Assembly: GCA_028825055.1 (NCBI GenBank)
Contig: JAPKAW010000008.1
Location: forward strand, 1 to 23,132
Reading direction: 5' to 3'
DNA: 23,132 nucleotides
From: Flavobacteriales bacterium
Lineage (GTDB): Bacteria > Bacteroidota > Bacteroidia > Flavobacteriales_D > Sanyastnellaceae
Numbering within the stretch: position 1 is the first letter of the stretch; each line of letters opens with the position of its first letter. The translations under genes and the position numbers were made by a program. Below are positions 7,369-14,959 of the stretch, piece by piece. The notes below the pieces were generated by a model that saw nothing but the letters and a program-made list of their open reading frames with translations, was not told where the DNA came from and searched no databases.

Positions 7369-8850
7369 TTAGCGGAATGTCATGGCCCGTCCCATGTAGA
7401 AATCGAGTATCCTACTTTTGAAGGCGAGGTCGTATTTTGCTCGGAGGGTATTGACCCGAGCGTTGTCGAGCAAAGAGCGCGCATCGGCATAATCTACAGC
7501 CGTGGAGGCGCCGGCTTCATACCGTTTTTCGGAATTGGAAAAGGCCTTTTCTGCGGCGACTAAAGCGGCTTCTTGTGCTACCGCACTTTGGCTCGCGGCT
7601 CTAGCGTCCGCCCAGGCGGATTCCACGTTGACTGTTAGCGTCTGCCGAGTCTGTTCCAGCTGGTATTCTGCACTCAGTACATTGACCTGTGCCTGCTCAC
7701 GCCCTGATTTGACACTGAAATTATTGAATATGGGGAGACTCATCGAGAAGAATAAATTCTGGTTGAAATTGCGCTCAATTTGATCTGAAAAAGGGGTGGT
7801 AATGAAGCTGTAGATCTCTTGTTGTGCAATGATGGGATAAAGGATGTCATCGACAACGAGATTTCCCAAGGTGATGTCTTCAATAATCGGATCTCCATCA
7901 ATGGACCGGGCCGCTCCGGAATACCCGGAACCGAAATTGTAGCTGGCAAAAACCCGAGGAAGAGAGCCAGATCGAGCGAGTTGTAAGGCTATTTCTGCAT
8001 CCTCTACGCTCAGGTCTGCTTGGCGAATTTCAGGAAACGAGCCCAGCGCGTGCGCAACGGCTGCTTTGGGCGATCCGGGGAGATTGTTTCGTTCCAAATC
8101 GCTGTCGGAAGGTCGAACGACTGTGAATGTGGGCGCTTCGGAGGCAGGAAGCTGAAGCAATTGAACCAAATTGAGTTTGGCTAACCCCAAAGCATTTTGT
8201 GTGCTCACAATGGTGGCCTCATCTGCAGCGAGTTGTGCTTGGACATCGTATAAGTCCGCTTCTGCTGCTGCGCCAGCATTGACCAGTTGAGTCATGCGAT
8301 TCACTTGGCGCCCGGTTGCTGTCCGGTTGATTTCTGCGACCCGCACGAACTCCTCTTGAAATAAGATGTTCAAATAAGCTCCAGCTATGGTTAATACCAC
8401 ATTGTTTTCGACCACCTCACGGTTCGCTTCCGCACTTTGTTGGGCGAGATGTGCCCGCTTCAAGTTGAGGTGATTTTGGAATCCGTTGAACAACGTCAAT
8501 CCAGTAGACAAACCAAAGCTATTGGATTGGATACGGGAGGACTCTACAAATTGGTTGGTAAACGGATCAATGGTTCGACCAAAATTATATCCATGGGAAG
8601 CGTTTCCATTGAAGTTGGGTAGAAAAGCTCCTGCAGCGGATTGGGTGCTGATGTCAGCACGAACTTTTCCGAGGCCTGCCAACTTGATTTGCAGGTTGTG
8701 CTCAAAAGCATGGTCTAGACAGCGCTGCAAAGTCCAAGGCTCTTGTCCCTGGAGAGTAGTTGGATAGAAGCCAATTAAAAGAAGACATGAGACAACGCAA
8801 ATCCTATGAATAGAGGATGTAATTCGAATGATGGAAACCGGTGTTTGCAT
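7369..8850 (-). CDS. TolC family outer-membrane efflux channel
   Basis: This 493-residue exported protein has a signal peptide to about residue 36 (LLLIGFYPTTLQG, then QEPW). Two outer-membrane-efflux-protein repeats follow. The first begins WTLQRCLDHAFEHNLQIKLA and includes the barrel segment HGYNFGRTIDPFTNQFVES. The second begins in the region AVAHALGSFPEIRQADLSVE and ends with the long helix ANTLRAKYDLAFKSRILDFYMG-like segment. These form the alpha-helical tunnel plus 12-strand barrel of TolC trimers. It precedes the periplasmic adaptor in the same operon, so they likely form a tripartite exporter. The ATG at 8850 is only 4 bases from a TAGATTTG sequence. Confidence 0.92.
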   Translation of the reverse strand: MQTPVSIIRITSSIHRICVVSCLLLIGFYPTTLQGQEPWTLQRCLDHAFEHNLQIKLAGLGKVRADISTQSAAGAFLPNFNGNASHGYNFGRTIDPFTNQFVESSRIQSNSFGLSTGLTLFNGFQNHLNLKRAHLAQQSAEANREVVENNVVLTIAGAYLNILFQEEFVRVAEINRTATGRQVNRMTQLVNAGAAAEADLYDVQAQLAADEATIVSTQNALGLAKLNLVQLLQLPASEAPTFTVVRPSDSDLERNNLPGSPKAAVAHALGSFPEIRQADLSVEDAEIALQLARSGSLPRVFASYNFGSGYSGAARSIDGDPIIEDITLGNLVVDDILYPIIAQQEIYSFITTPFSDQIERNFNQNLFFSMSLPIFNNFSVKSGREQAQVNVLSAEYQLEQTRQTLTVNVESAWADARAASQSAVAQEAALVAAEKAFSNSEKRYEAGASTAVDYADARSLLDNARVNTLRAKYDLAFKSRILDFYMGRAMTFR

Positions 8851-8854
8851 GGTG

Positions 8855-8862
8855 CAAATCTA
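8855..8862 (-). promoter_or_regulatory. Perfect -7 match just before the tolC-family ATG
   Basis: The minus strand reads TAGATTTG, a full match to TAnnTTTG, ending 4 bases before the ATG at 8850. Transcription from it would start at or inside the first codons, so it implies either a leaderless message, a later start, or chance. No -33 TTTG/TTG lies at the right distance. Confidence 0.25.
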
Positions 8863-8892
8863 CTGAAACAGAGGGGAGTTTAATGGCTAGTG

Positions 8893-9628
8893 TCAATAGT
8901 ACGTGACACGAACGGTGACTCTACGATTCGCTTCTGCTTCTTCGTTGGACTTTGGTTCAGGAAAGCGCAGGCGGTTGCCGCGTTCACCTTCCACCGCCAG
9001 GCGATTCGGATTCACTCCCTTAGTGACCAAATACTCCCAAACAGCTCGTGCGCGTTCTCTGCTTTCAAAAGCAGTCTCAGATAGTAATTGATAGGGCTGT
9101 TTATGTCCGACAACCGCAATACCCAATGTTGGGTTGACGACAAGGAAGGTCTACAAGGCCTCCATCGTAGGAAGAGAGGCATGGTAAATATCGCTCGCCC
9201 CTGGAGTGAACTCAATGGGCTCTAAATCGACTTGTAAACCTGTTTTAAGTGGTCGCAGTCGCAGCGTGTCTATTGTGGTTACGGGGTTTGCCCAAATACG
9301 ATCCGTATGCCGCATGAATTCCGGCTCAACGCAAATCCGAGTATAACGGCGAAACGGTTGGAGGCTAACCTCCAAGGTGTGATTGACATCCAACCGGACA
9401 ACTTTCCTTGGATTGATGCCCTCAACGATTAACTCAACGTGCAAAGGCTCATTCGTTTCATCATTCGACACTGTCCAACGTTGGTTGATCGGTAATTTCA
9501 GGTCCGTCGAGCCAAGGACTGCGTTCAACAGTAAATTGTCCCCAAGAAGGGATGCACAAAACCAGCATACCAACCAAACAAAACACTCCCCTTAAGTGGT
9601 TGTGAAAATTCGATATTACTGAGGTCAT
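8893..9628 (-). pseudogene. OmpA-family peptidoglycan-associated protein, disrupted
   Basis: An OmpA C-terminal domain is split by an in-frame TAG at 9151-9153. The part before it (frame of 9573) has a carboxypeptidase-regulatory-like beta region (SNDETNEPLHVELIVEG) and the OmpA domain start (LEPIEFTPGASDIYHASLP). Directly after the TAG the same frame continues TFLVVNPTLGIAVVGH and ends with SRERARAVWEYLVTKG and NRRVTVRVTYY, the peptidoglycan-binding helices. Upstream, that frame has no ATG and hits TAA at 9592-9594. A convincing signal peptide (GMLVLCIPSWGQFTVER, from the ATG at 9628) is in another frame that ends at TGA 9461-9463, implying a 1-base frameshift between about 9540 and 9464. 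Two lesions suggest a pseudogene; assembly error or readthrough are alternatives. It lies 12 bases after the preceding gene. Confidence 0.75.
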
Positions 9629-9640
9629 TGTGGACGTAAT

Positions 9641-9883
9641 TCAATTGGCGGAATCGGATTTCCACTTCTTATAGATTACGAAGAAAAGAATAGATAGCAA
9701 AACATAGGGGACGGCCATCAAGTATAGAATGCCTCGATTGAGCCCGGCGCCAAGGCCACCATCTGAAGCACTGTCTTCAGCAACGGCTTTGCACATCACG
9801 CATTGTCCTTCCATTAAAGAGGGAAGAATAAAGACGAGTGCGCCAACAAACAAAGATTTGAAAAGGAGTTGTCGGCCTTTCAT
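9641..9883 (-). CDS. Small exported membrane protein with CVMCKA motif
   Basis: This 80-residue protein has an N-terminal signal peptide (LLFKSLFVGALVFILPSLMEG), then C28-V-M-C31 immediately after the likely cleavage point. A short Gly/Ser-rich linker follows, then one helix (ILYLMAVPYVLLSILFFVIY), and a basic tail. The start at 9883 overlaps the ctaM stop (ATGA); a longer frame to 9958 lies inside ctaM and is rejected. A similar small protein commonly follows the SCO and ctaM genes in Flavobacteriia, to my knowledge without assigned function. The CxxC facing the periplasm beside copper-insertion genes suggests metal or redox work in oxidase assembly, which is inference. Confidence 0.7.
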   Translation of the reverse strand: MKGRQLLFKSLFVGALVFILPSLMEGQCVMCKAVAEDSASDGGLGAGLNRGILYLMAVPYVLLSILFFVIYKKWKSDSAN

Positions 9884-10431
9884 CAGATTGGATAGTAGGG
9901 AGAGATCATCCAATATACGAGCACCCCTGAAATGGTAACATAAAGCCAGATGGGCCAAGTGATACGAGCCAGTTTTCGGTGGCGATCAACTTCCATTCGT
10001 AGACCGCGATAATAAGTAAACAGGACCAATGGAATGATTCCGGTGGAAAGCAAAATGTGTGAGATGAGGATGGTGAAGTACACCGTTCTCTGCCAACCTT
10101 CTCCTCCATAGCGGGTGCTTTCCGTAGTTAAATGGAATGCGACGTAGCTAAATAAGAACAGCACGCTCAGGGAAAGCGCCACCGTGTTGAACAACCGGTG
10201 CAGCGGTACGTTTTTGTTTTTAATGGCAATCAGCGCACCGATCAAACAGAAAAAAGCCGTGCCGTTGAACCAGGCATTGAGCTGCGGAAGGATATATAAA
10301 GCCTGTCGTGTTTCCTCGGATAAGTTTTCAGCGGGCGGAATGAAAAACAACGAAGCCACAGCAACAGGAATGACCACTGCTACAATCCAAACAAATCGTT
10401 TAACCGCATTCTCTTTTTCTAACATGGTCAT
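9883..10431 (-). CDS. ctaM: DUF420/CtaM-like cytochrome oxidase assembly membrane protein
   Basis: This protein of about 182 residues has five hydrophobic segments and the DUF420 pattern: LPQLNAWFNGTAFFCLIGAL, then KNKNVPLHRLFN, then SYVAFHLTTESTRYGG, then ISHILLSTGIIPLVLFTYYR, then RHRKLARITWPIWLYVTISGV. Conserved histidines (PLHR, FHLT, SHIL, RHRK) lie at membrane borders. DUF420 members (YozB/CtaM) are needed for maturation of heme-A oxidases in Firmicutes, which fits its place after an SCO gene and oxidase subunits. The frame is open to a TTG at 10446; the ATG at 10431 overlaps the SCO stop (ATGA) and is preferred, with ATG 10425 also possible. Confidence 0.85.
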   Translation of the reverse strand: MTMLEKENAVKRFVWIVAVVIPVAVASLFFIPPAENLSEETRQALYILPQLNAWFNGTAFFCLIGALIAIKNKNVPLHRLFNTVALSLSVLFLFSYVAFHLTTESTRYGGEGWQRTVYFTILISHILLSTGIIPLVLFTYYRGLRMEVDRHRKLARITWPIWLYVTISGVLVYWMISPYYPI

Positions 10432-11663
10432 TGATTCAAGATCCAAAGCTGTTCAACATCGTCCAAAAGTTGATTCACCTCCGTTGTGGATGTGCCATCA
10501 TAATACCCTCTAATCTGTCCAGAACGATCAATTAGCGCAAACAAGTCACTATGAAAGAATCCTCCAGCAGCGGTGTCACTTTCCAAAGCCGTGAGGAAAT
10601 AGCCCTCCCGCGCCAGAGCATAAATTGATTCTTTATCGCCCGTCAATAGTTGCCATTGTTCGGGAATTAACCCTATGCGCTCACCGTATTCTCGAAGCCG
10701 ATCGGGACTGTCGTGTTCGGGGTCAATGGAATGGCTCAACAACAACACATCGTCGTGCATGTTGCGTTCTCGAAGAACATCTTGCATCCGGGCCATTTGA
10801 CTGCTCATCACGGGACAAATCGTCGGACAGCGCGTGAAGAAAAAATCGACAATTCGCAAGCGATTTTTGACGTCTCGATGGGAAAACTCGAGGCTGTCCA
10901 TGTCTAAAAAAGCAAATGCAGGGACCGTATGGTCCTCTGGCCCCAAGACGGGAAGTGGCACAGCTTGAAGTGCCTTTTTAACGGATTTGCGTCGGGCATA
11001 TGCAACTTCATCCATCTCCTTTTGCAGCAGTGCAATGTCTTCAACGGCCTCTTTGATGCCGTCTTCAGACGCTGCGTGGTAAACGCCGCGCAAGTAGCCT
11101 TTGGAATCGACCAGCCACAAGGTGGCAATGTTATCTGGGTCTTCAGGATCCCGTTCAATCATGAAAGAGTCCAAAATCAATCGGTCGATGATTTCTTGGT
11201 CTCCCGTCAAAAATTGCCATTTGTCATTGTGACTATTGTAACGGGTGTTGCGAGAGACATAGTCTTTCAAATTTTGTGGCTGGTCGTGCGCAGCATCGAG
11301 CGTGAAACAAATCGTTGCGATATCGTCTTCAGCACGATATCGAAAGTTGGGCCACAAGAGCTGCCTTGTCATTTGAGCAACATGTGGAGCTTGAGTGGAA
11401 TAGAATGCCGCGAGCCAAACCTTGCCTTCCAAAGAGTCGGAATGAAATATCTCACCATCTTGATTCAGTAAAGAAAACTCACGAATACGCTTTGCTTCAG
11501 GACTCCACGTTTCAATGAGACCCTCTTCAGAATAATATGGAAGGGTACTGAAGTGGTGATCTCCATCAATTCCCAAGATGAGCAATCCCGCTAGTGGAAG
11601 CCCCAACATGATGGCAATCAAGTAAATAGATTGCTTCAGTTTTTTGGCTGAGATCAGTTGCAA
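10428..11663 (-). CDS. SCO1/SenC family copper chaperone with two tandem SCO domains
   Basis: This 411-residue protein is about twice the usual 200 residues. An N-terminal anchor (residues 11-31) is followed by two thioredoxin-like SCO domains, about 55-215 and 235-411. The second is canonical: FFFTRCPTICPVM with C279 and C283, and H371 in GGFFHSDLFALID, the three Cu ligands used to build the CuA site of oxidase subunit II. The first aligns well (WQFLTGDQEII versus WQLLTGDKESI; LWLVDSKGYLRGVY versus FALIDRSGQIRGYY) but has A92 and A96 at the Cys positions and no matching His. The start is a TTG at 11663 because the frame closes at a TAA just upstream; the first in-frame ATG (11609) would cut the anchor. 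It is co-directional with coxD across 79 bases. Confidence 0.88.
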   Translation of the reverse strand: MQLISAKKLKQSIYLIAIMLGLPLAGLLILGIDGDHHFSTLPYYSEEGLIETWSPEAKRIREFSLLNQDGEIFHSDSLEGKVWLAAFYSTQAPHVAQMTRQLLWPNFRYRAEDDIATICFTLDAAHDQPQNLKDYVSRNTRYNSHNDKWQFLTGDQEIIDRLILDSFMIERDPEDPDNIATLWLVDSKGYLRGVYHAASEDGIKEAVEDIALLQKEMDEVAYARRKSVKKALQAVPLPVLGPEDHTVPAFAFLDMDSLEFSHRDVKNRLRIVDFFFTRCPTICPVMSSQMARMQDVLRERNMHDDVLLLSHSIDPEHDSPDRLREYGERIGLIPEQWQLLTGDKESIYALAREGYFLTALESDTAAGGFFHSDLFALIDRSGQIRGYYDGTSTTEVNQLLDDVEQLWILNQ

Positions 11664-11742
11664 AGCACGGTTCGTTTAGGTGACTCCATGAGGAGATATA
11701 ACCGCGCTCGGTAGCCCGAGGTTTAACGAGAGCAGCCGGAAA

Positions 11743-12120
11743 TCAATTAAAAGCGTTAAAATTACCTAAGTGTCCGAATCCTTCGGTAATGGCAATGAAC
11801 AGTAGGTATGCAATGAACAGCATATACGGTGCCAAAACCGCTTTCTTTAGATTACTTCTTTCATCTCCAAGGTGCATGAAAACAAGCACGATATAGGCCG
11901 CCTTCACCAAGGTTAAAATAATGAAAGTCCACTTGATTAAGGTCCACGAAAACGCATCTGAACGCTTAAAGTAGATGCCCATGATGACTTCTACGGTCGT
12001 TAACAGTGTCAAAATACCTGTTACTTTCCAGGTGTTTCGGCGGATTTTAGCGCCTTCCTCTTCGCTGTGATGAGCGTTTAGTGCGTAGCTGTCGTTTACA
12101 ATGAGGTCGTCGCGTTCCAT
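11743..12120 (-). CDS. Cytochrome c oxidase subunit IV
   Basis: This 125-residue protein has three transmembrane segments near residues 32-50, 58-80 and 92-113, with the prokaryotic subunit IV motif VFMHLGDER after the second. A polar His/Glu-rich N-terminus faces the cytoplasm. By family it is a small accessory subunit (COX4_pro, CtaF/CoxD-like) that stabilises the catalytic core of aa3/caa3 oxidases. It sits 39 bases downstream of a subunit III gene and upstream of the SCO chaperone, as expected of an oxidase operon. Confidence 0.88.
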   Translation of the reverse strand: MERDDLIVNDSYALNAHHSEEEGAKIRRNTWKVTGILTLLTTVEVIMGIYFKRSDAFSWTLIKWTFIILTLVKAAYIVLVFMHLGDERSNLKKAVLAPYMLFIAYLLFIAITEGFGHLGNFNAFN

Positions 12121-12159
12121 GGGGAGTCGTTTGTGCGGTTACGAAGTGGTGAAGGGCGA

Positions 12160-13140
12160 TCAGATGAGGTAGAAGAAGGTGAAAACAAACACCCAGACTA
12201 AATCAACAAAGTGCCAATACAACCCGATTTTTTCGACCATTTCGTAATGCTTACGTCGTTCAAAGACTCCGCGATACGCCATGATGAAAATAATAATATT
12301 GATCACGACACCTGAAAAGACGTGGAAGCCATGGAACCCCGTGATGAAGAAGAAGAAGTCTGCATACGCTTGTTGCGAAGCGTACTCATTGTCATGCAAG
12401 TTGGCGCCGAAAGAAAAGCTTTCGGACCGTGCATTCCACAACTTCATGGCATCGTCACCGCTAACGTGTGATTCGTTATTGATGTATTTGTTGAGCGTCA
12501 AACTGTGCAACTCCACCTCATGGGGGTGTGCACCCATTTCGACCAACTTGACACCGTGATCACTTTCGATAAGACTCACTTCAGATTTGCCTTCAATCCA
12601 AGGTTCTGCCAGGTGGCCAAAGTGATGGTCCATGTAGACCACATCTCCTTTGTTTAGGAAAAAAGATTGACCATCATCCGAGGTAACCTCAACCGATTCG
12701 TTCAAAAGAAATGATCCACCGCTTCCATGGATGTAATGTGACCATTCCCAGGCTTGAGAGCCCAAGAAGAAAAACCCGCCAATAATCGTCAACCCCAACC
12801 ATTTAATAACGCCGGATTTGTCATTGCGATGACCTGCTTCCACCGCTAGAACCATGGTAACGGAAGAAACGATCAGAATGAAGGTCATCAAAGCCACATA
12901 AATCAGCGGGTACTCGCCATCGATGAATGGCAACGATCGAAACGCTTGCTCGCCGATCGGCCAAGGGTCTTCGCTACTGGCCCGAACAAATCCATATGCT
13001 GTGAGCAAACCTCCAAACGTCAGAGCATCTGACACGAGGAAGTACCACATCATCATTTTACCGTAGCTGACGCTAAAAGGAGACTGTCCGCCTCCCCAAA
13101 GTTCTTCTTTCGAAATCACTTTTGTCGATTCTCCTCCCAT
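12160..13140 (-). CDS. Cytochrome c oxidase subunit III, long paralog
   Basis: This 326-residue protein has the subunit III fold. Early helices include KMMMWYFLVSDALTFGGLL, YPLIYVALMTFILIVSSVTM and WLGLTIIGGFFFLGSQAWEW. Later ones carry FFFFITGFHGFHVFSGVV and GLYWHFVDLVWVFVFTFFYL, where the paired His and the WHFVDLVW motif are family hallmarks. A hydrophilic insert of about 120 residues (roughly 136-258, rich in Asp, Glu and His) separates the two halves on what should be the extracytoplasmic side. Subunit III stabilises subunit I and its proton uptake path. A second subunit III gene lies upstream, 128 bases away. Confidence 0.92.
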   Translation of the reverse strand: MGGESTKVISKEELWGGGQSPFSVSYGKMMMWYFLVSDALTFGGLLTAYGFVRASSEDPWPIGEQAFRSLPFIDGEYPLIYVALMTFILIVSSVTMVLAVEAGHRNDKSGVIKWLGLTIIGGFFFLGSQAWEWSHYIHGSGGSFLLNESVEVTSDDGQSFFLNKGDVVYMDHHFGHLAEPWIEGKSEVSLIESDHGVKLVEMGAHPHEVELHSLTLNKYINNESHVSGDDAMKLWNARSESFSFGANLHDNEYASQQAYADFFFFITGFHGFHVFSGVVINIIIFIMAYRGVFERRKHYEMVEKIGLYWHFVDLVWVFVFTFFYLI

Positions 13141-13156
13141 GGGTGCAATTTGGCGG

Positions 13157-13164
13157 CAAATTTA
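13157..13164 (-). promoter_or_regulatory. Possible -7 element before the long subunit III gene
   Basis: The minus strand reads TAAATTTG, a full TAnnTTTG match, 16 bases before the ATG at 13140. No TTTG/TTG is present 19-21 bases further upstream, so the call rests on one box only. Confidence 0.35.
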
Positions 13165-13220
13165 TGCAATTGAAGCCATACAGACTACCTTTTTTATGCT
13201 ATCGATTACCAATCAAAATA

Positions 13221-13230
13221 GGAGCGCTCC
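13221..13230. repeat. 10-base perfect palindrome between the subunit III genes
   Basis: GGAGCGCTCC is a perfect inverted repeat in the 128-base gap between the two subunit III genes, about 60 bases upstream of the possible -7 element. It could be a dimeric-regulator half-site pair or chance; the surrounding gap otherwise holds no recognised feature. Confidence 0.4.
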
Positions 13231-13268
13231 AAAACCGGGTGAAACCAGCGGTCTAAGAGTCAATTTGA

Positions 13269-14075
13269 TCAGTATAAGAAGAAGAGAAAAACAAACAGGT
13301 AAAGCCAAAGGGCCCCCATGAAATGCCAGTAAATGCTTAAGCTTTCCAACTGAACGACATCTTTTGAATGGATGGTTCCTTGAACAACACGAATGCCATT
13401 GATCACCAAATAAATAAAACCGAAGGTCAAGTGAAGAATGTGCACTGCAATGAGAATCCACAGATAGCTGGCCCCAGAATTGGACGTTCGGGCCACGTCG
13501 CGGGTGATAGGTCGTACCATGAGCAGGTCATTCGTGGCATAGAAATCATCTTGAGACGCATTGTACAAGATGGGTTCGCCACCGCGTGAAATGGTATAGT
13601 CTTGACCATACACGGCATCACTTTCGAGCAGAGACTCAATGCTGTTCCAACGGTATGCTTCCATTCCAGATTCGTGGTCCGTGGTGGTCCAACCCAGGCC
13701 CATTTCTGAGAGTGCCTTCCATCCTTCGGTTTGACTGACTGTGAATCCGATGCCCGAAATCAACGTAATGGTCAAAGCAATCAGCGCACGTTGTTTATGA
13801 TTCGCTCGCATACTGCGGAGCGCCCACCAGAGACTCAAGGAGGATAGAATGAGCAGAAAATTGGAGACCCAAAAGGCAGAGGTGGGCTCAATATTTACCC
13901 AGTACTGGCCCATATTGGAAACGATGTAAGCACTTGTGAAGCCTGCAAACAGCATCACCACGGCAAAAATGATGAAGTACATCAACATTTTCTTCGTTCG
14001 TTCGCGGACTGCGGGTTCGACGCCATCGAAAACATCGCGACGCTTTGATGGTGGGGGTGTAGTGTTCTTAATCAT
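13269..14075 (-). CDS. Cytochrome c oxidase subunit III, short paralog
   Basis: This 268-residue protein begins MIKNTTPPPSKRRDVFDG; the ATG at 14075 lies 4 bases after the ctaB stop and is preferred to 14105, which is inside ctaB. Helices include MLMYFIIFAVVMLFAGFTSAY, SNFLLILSSLSLWWALRSM, LIALTITLISGIGFTVSQT, SYLWILIAVHILHLTFGFIY and IYWHFMGALWLYLFVFLFFL, with the family WHFMGALW motif. The first two helices of mitochondrial subunit III are missing, as in other Bacteroidota short paralogs. An extracytoplasmic loop of about 80 residues (118-200) is longer than I would expect for this paralog (about 25). Confidence 0.88.
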   Translation of the reverse strand: MIKNTTPPPSKRRDVFDGVEPAVRERTKKMLMYFIIFAVVMLFAGFTSAYIVSNMGQYWVNIEPTSAFWVSNFLLILSSLSLWWALRSMRANHKQRALIALTITLISGIGFTVSQTEGWKALSEMGLGWTTTDHESGMEAYRWNSIESLLESDAVYGQDYTISRGGEPILYNASQDDFYATNDLLMVRPITRDVARTSNSGASYLWILIAVHILHLTFGFIYLVINGIRVVQGTIHSKDVVQLESLSIYWHFMGALWLYLFVFLFFLY

Positions 14076-14079
14076 GGAT

Positions 14080-14943
14080 TCAGAGCTTGTCCAATACATA
14101 GGCAATTTGAACCACCGGCAAATAGATGAACGAGGCGAACATCAGGCGCCGAGCGGCTTTGATTTCTAGCGTGCGGTAGAGTTGAATAGCAGGCACCAGA
14201 AACATGATGCCACAAAGGATTGCGACGATCAGGGCATAGTTGCCTACCATTGGACTTCCATTGGGCAGAGCCCAAGGCAATAGTGACGCTGGAATGCAAA
14301 AAATGGTGTAGGCTACGATTTGCCAAGCGCTGCGCTTCGTGCGTCCTCCATTGAATGGAAGCAGCTGGTAACCGGCTTTCAAGTAGTCGTCGTGAGCGAG
14401 CCATGCAATGGCCCAAAAGTGAGGGAACTGCCACATAAACTGAACAGCAAAAAGCGACCCGGGTTCAATCCCAAAGTCTCCTGTAGCCGCAACATACCCG
14501 ATCATGGGTGGGAGTGCACCAGGAAAGGCCCCAACAAACACGCTCAGGGCCGTACGTCCTTTGAGTGGGGTATAGATAAAAGCGTAGCTCACCAAGGCAG
14601 CTACACCTAACCATCCGCTCAAGGCATTCAGAGAAAAGAGGCATCCAAGTCCAATTACGGCTGCTATGACGCTGTAAACCCAAGCTTCTTTTGCAGACAT
14701 TCGACCCGTGGGTAAGGGACGGTTGGACGTTCGGTCCATCAGTCCATCCACGCGAGTTTCGATGATTTGATTCAGGCCATTGGAAGCTCCAGTGAGGAGA
14801 TAGCCTCCAATAGATAGCCGCAGAAATGCCGTTAAATCAATGGTGTCTACGGCCATGAACCAGCCGAGAATGGCTGAGAGCACAACAAAAAACCCCAAAC
14901 GGATTTTAAATAGTAAGGCGATGTCTTTGATGCGATCGGGCAT
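14080..14943 (-). CDS. ctaB: Protoheme IX farnesyltransferase (heme O synthase)
   Basis: This 287-residue UbiA-family membrane enzyme farnesylates heme B to heme O, the first step toward the heme A of aa3 oxidases. About eight to nine helices are visible. The first Asp-rich motif is present as N58-x3-E62-x3-D66-x2-M-x-RT, then SNRPLPTGR; the usual first Asp is Glu. The second region reads YAFIYTPLKGRT and PGALPPMIGYVAATGD, followed by WQFPHFWAIAWLAHDDY, all diagnostic of CtaB/COX10. It leads the oxidase cluster; the first subunit III gene follows 4 bases after its stop. No ctaA (heme A synthase) is in the window. Confidence 0.95.
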   Translation of the reverse strand: MPDRIKDIALLFKIRLGFFVVLSAILGWFMAVDTIDLTAFLRLSIGGYLLTGASNGLNQIIETRVDGLMDRTSNRPLPTGRMSAKEAWVYSVIAAVIGLGCLFSLNALSGWLGVAALVSYAFIYTPLKGRTALSVFVGAFPGALPPMIGYVAATGDFGIEPGSLFAVQFMWQFPHFWAIAWLAHDDYLKAGYQLLPFNGGRTKRSAWQIVAYTIFCIPASLLPWALPNGSPMVGNYALIVAILCGIMFLVPAIQLYRTLEIKAARRLMFASFIYLPVVQIAYVLDKL

Positions 14944-14959
14944 GGGTTCTAAATCGATG

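Noticed and set aside
9151..9153. Reassigned TAG codon as an explanation for the OmpA-family stop
   Set aside because: The additional frameshift in the same gene makes decay or sequence error simpler, although the absence of TAG among the other stops keeps the idea open.
10929..11471. 180-codon open frame antisense to the SCO gene
   Set aside because: The opposite strand carries an unmistakable SCO protein; the antisense product has no recognisable motif.
11707..11720. CTCGG/CCGAG hairpin in the gap between subunit IV and the SCO gene
   Set aside because: A 5-base stem with no U-tract is expected by chance at this frequency, and the genes look co-transcribed.
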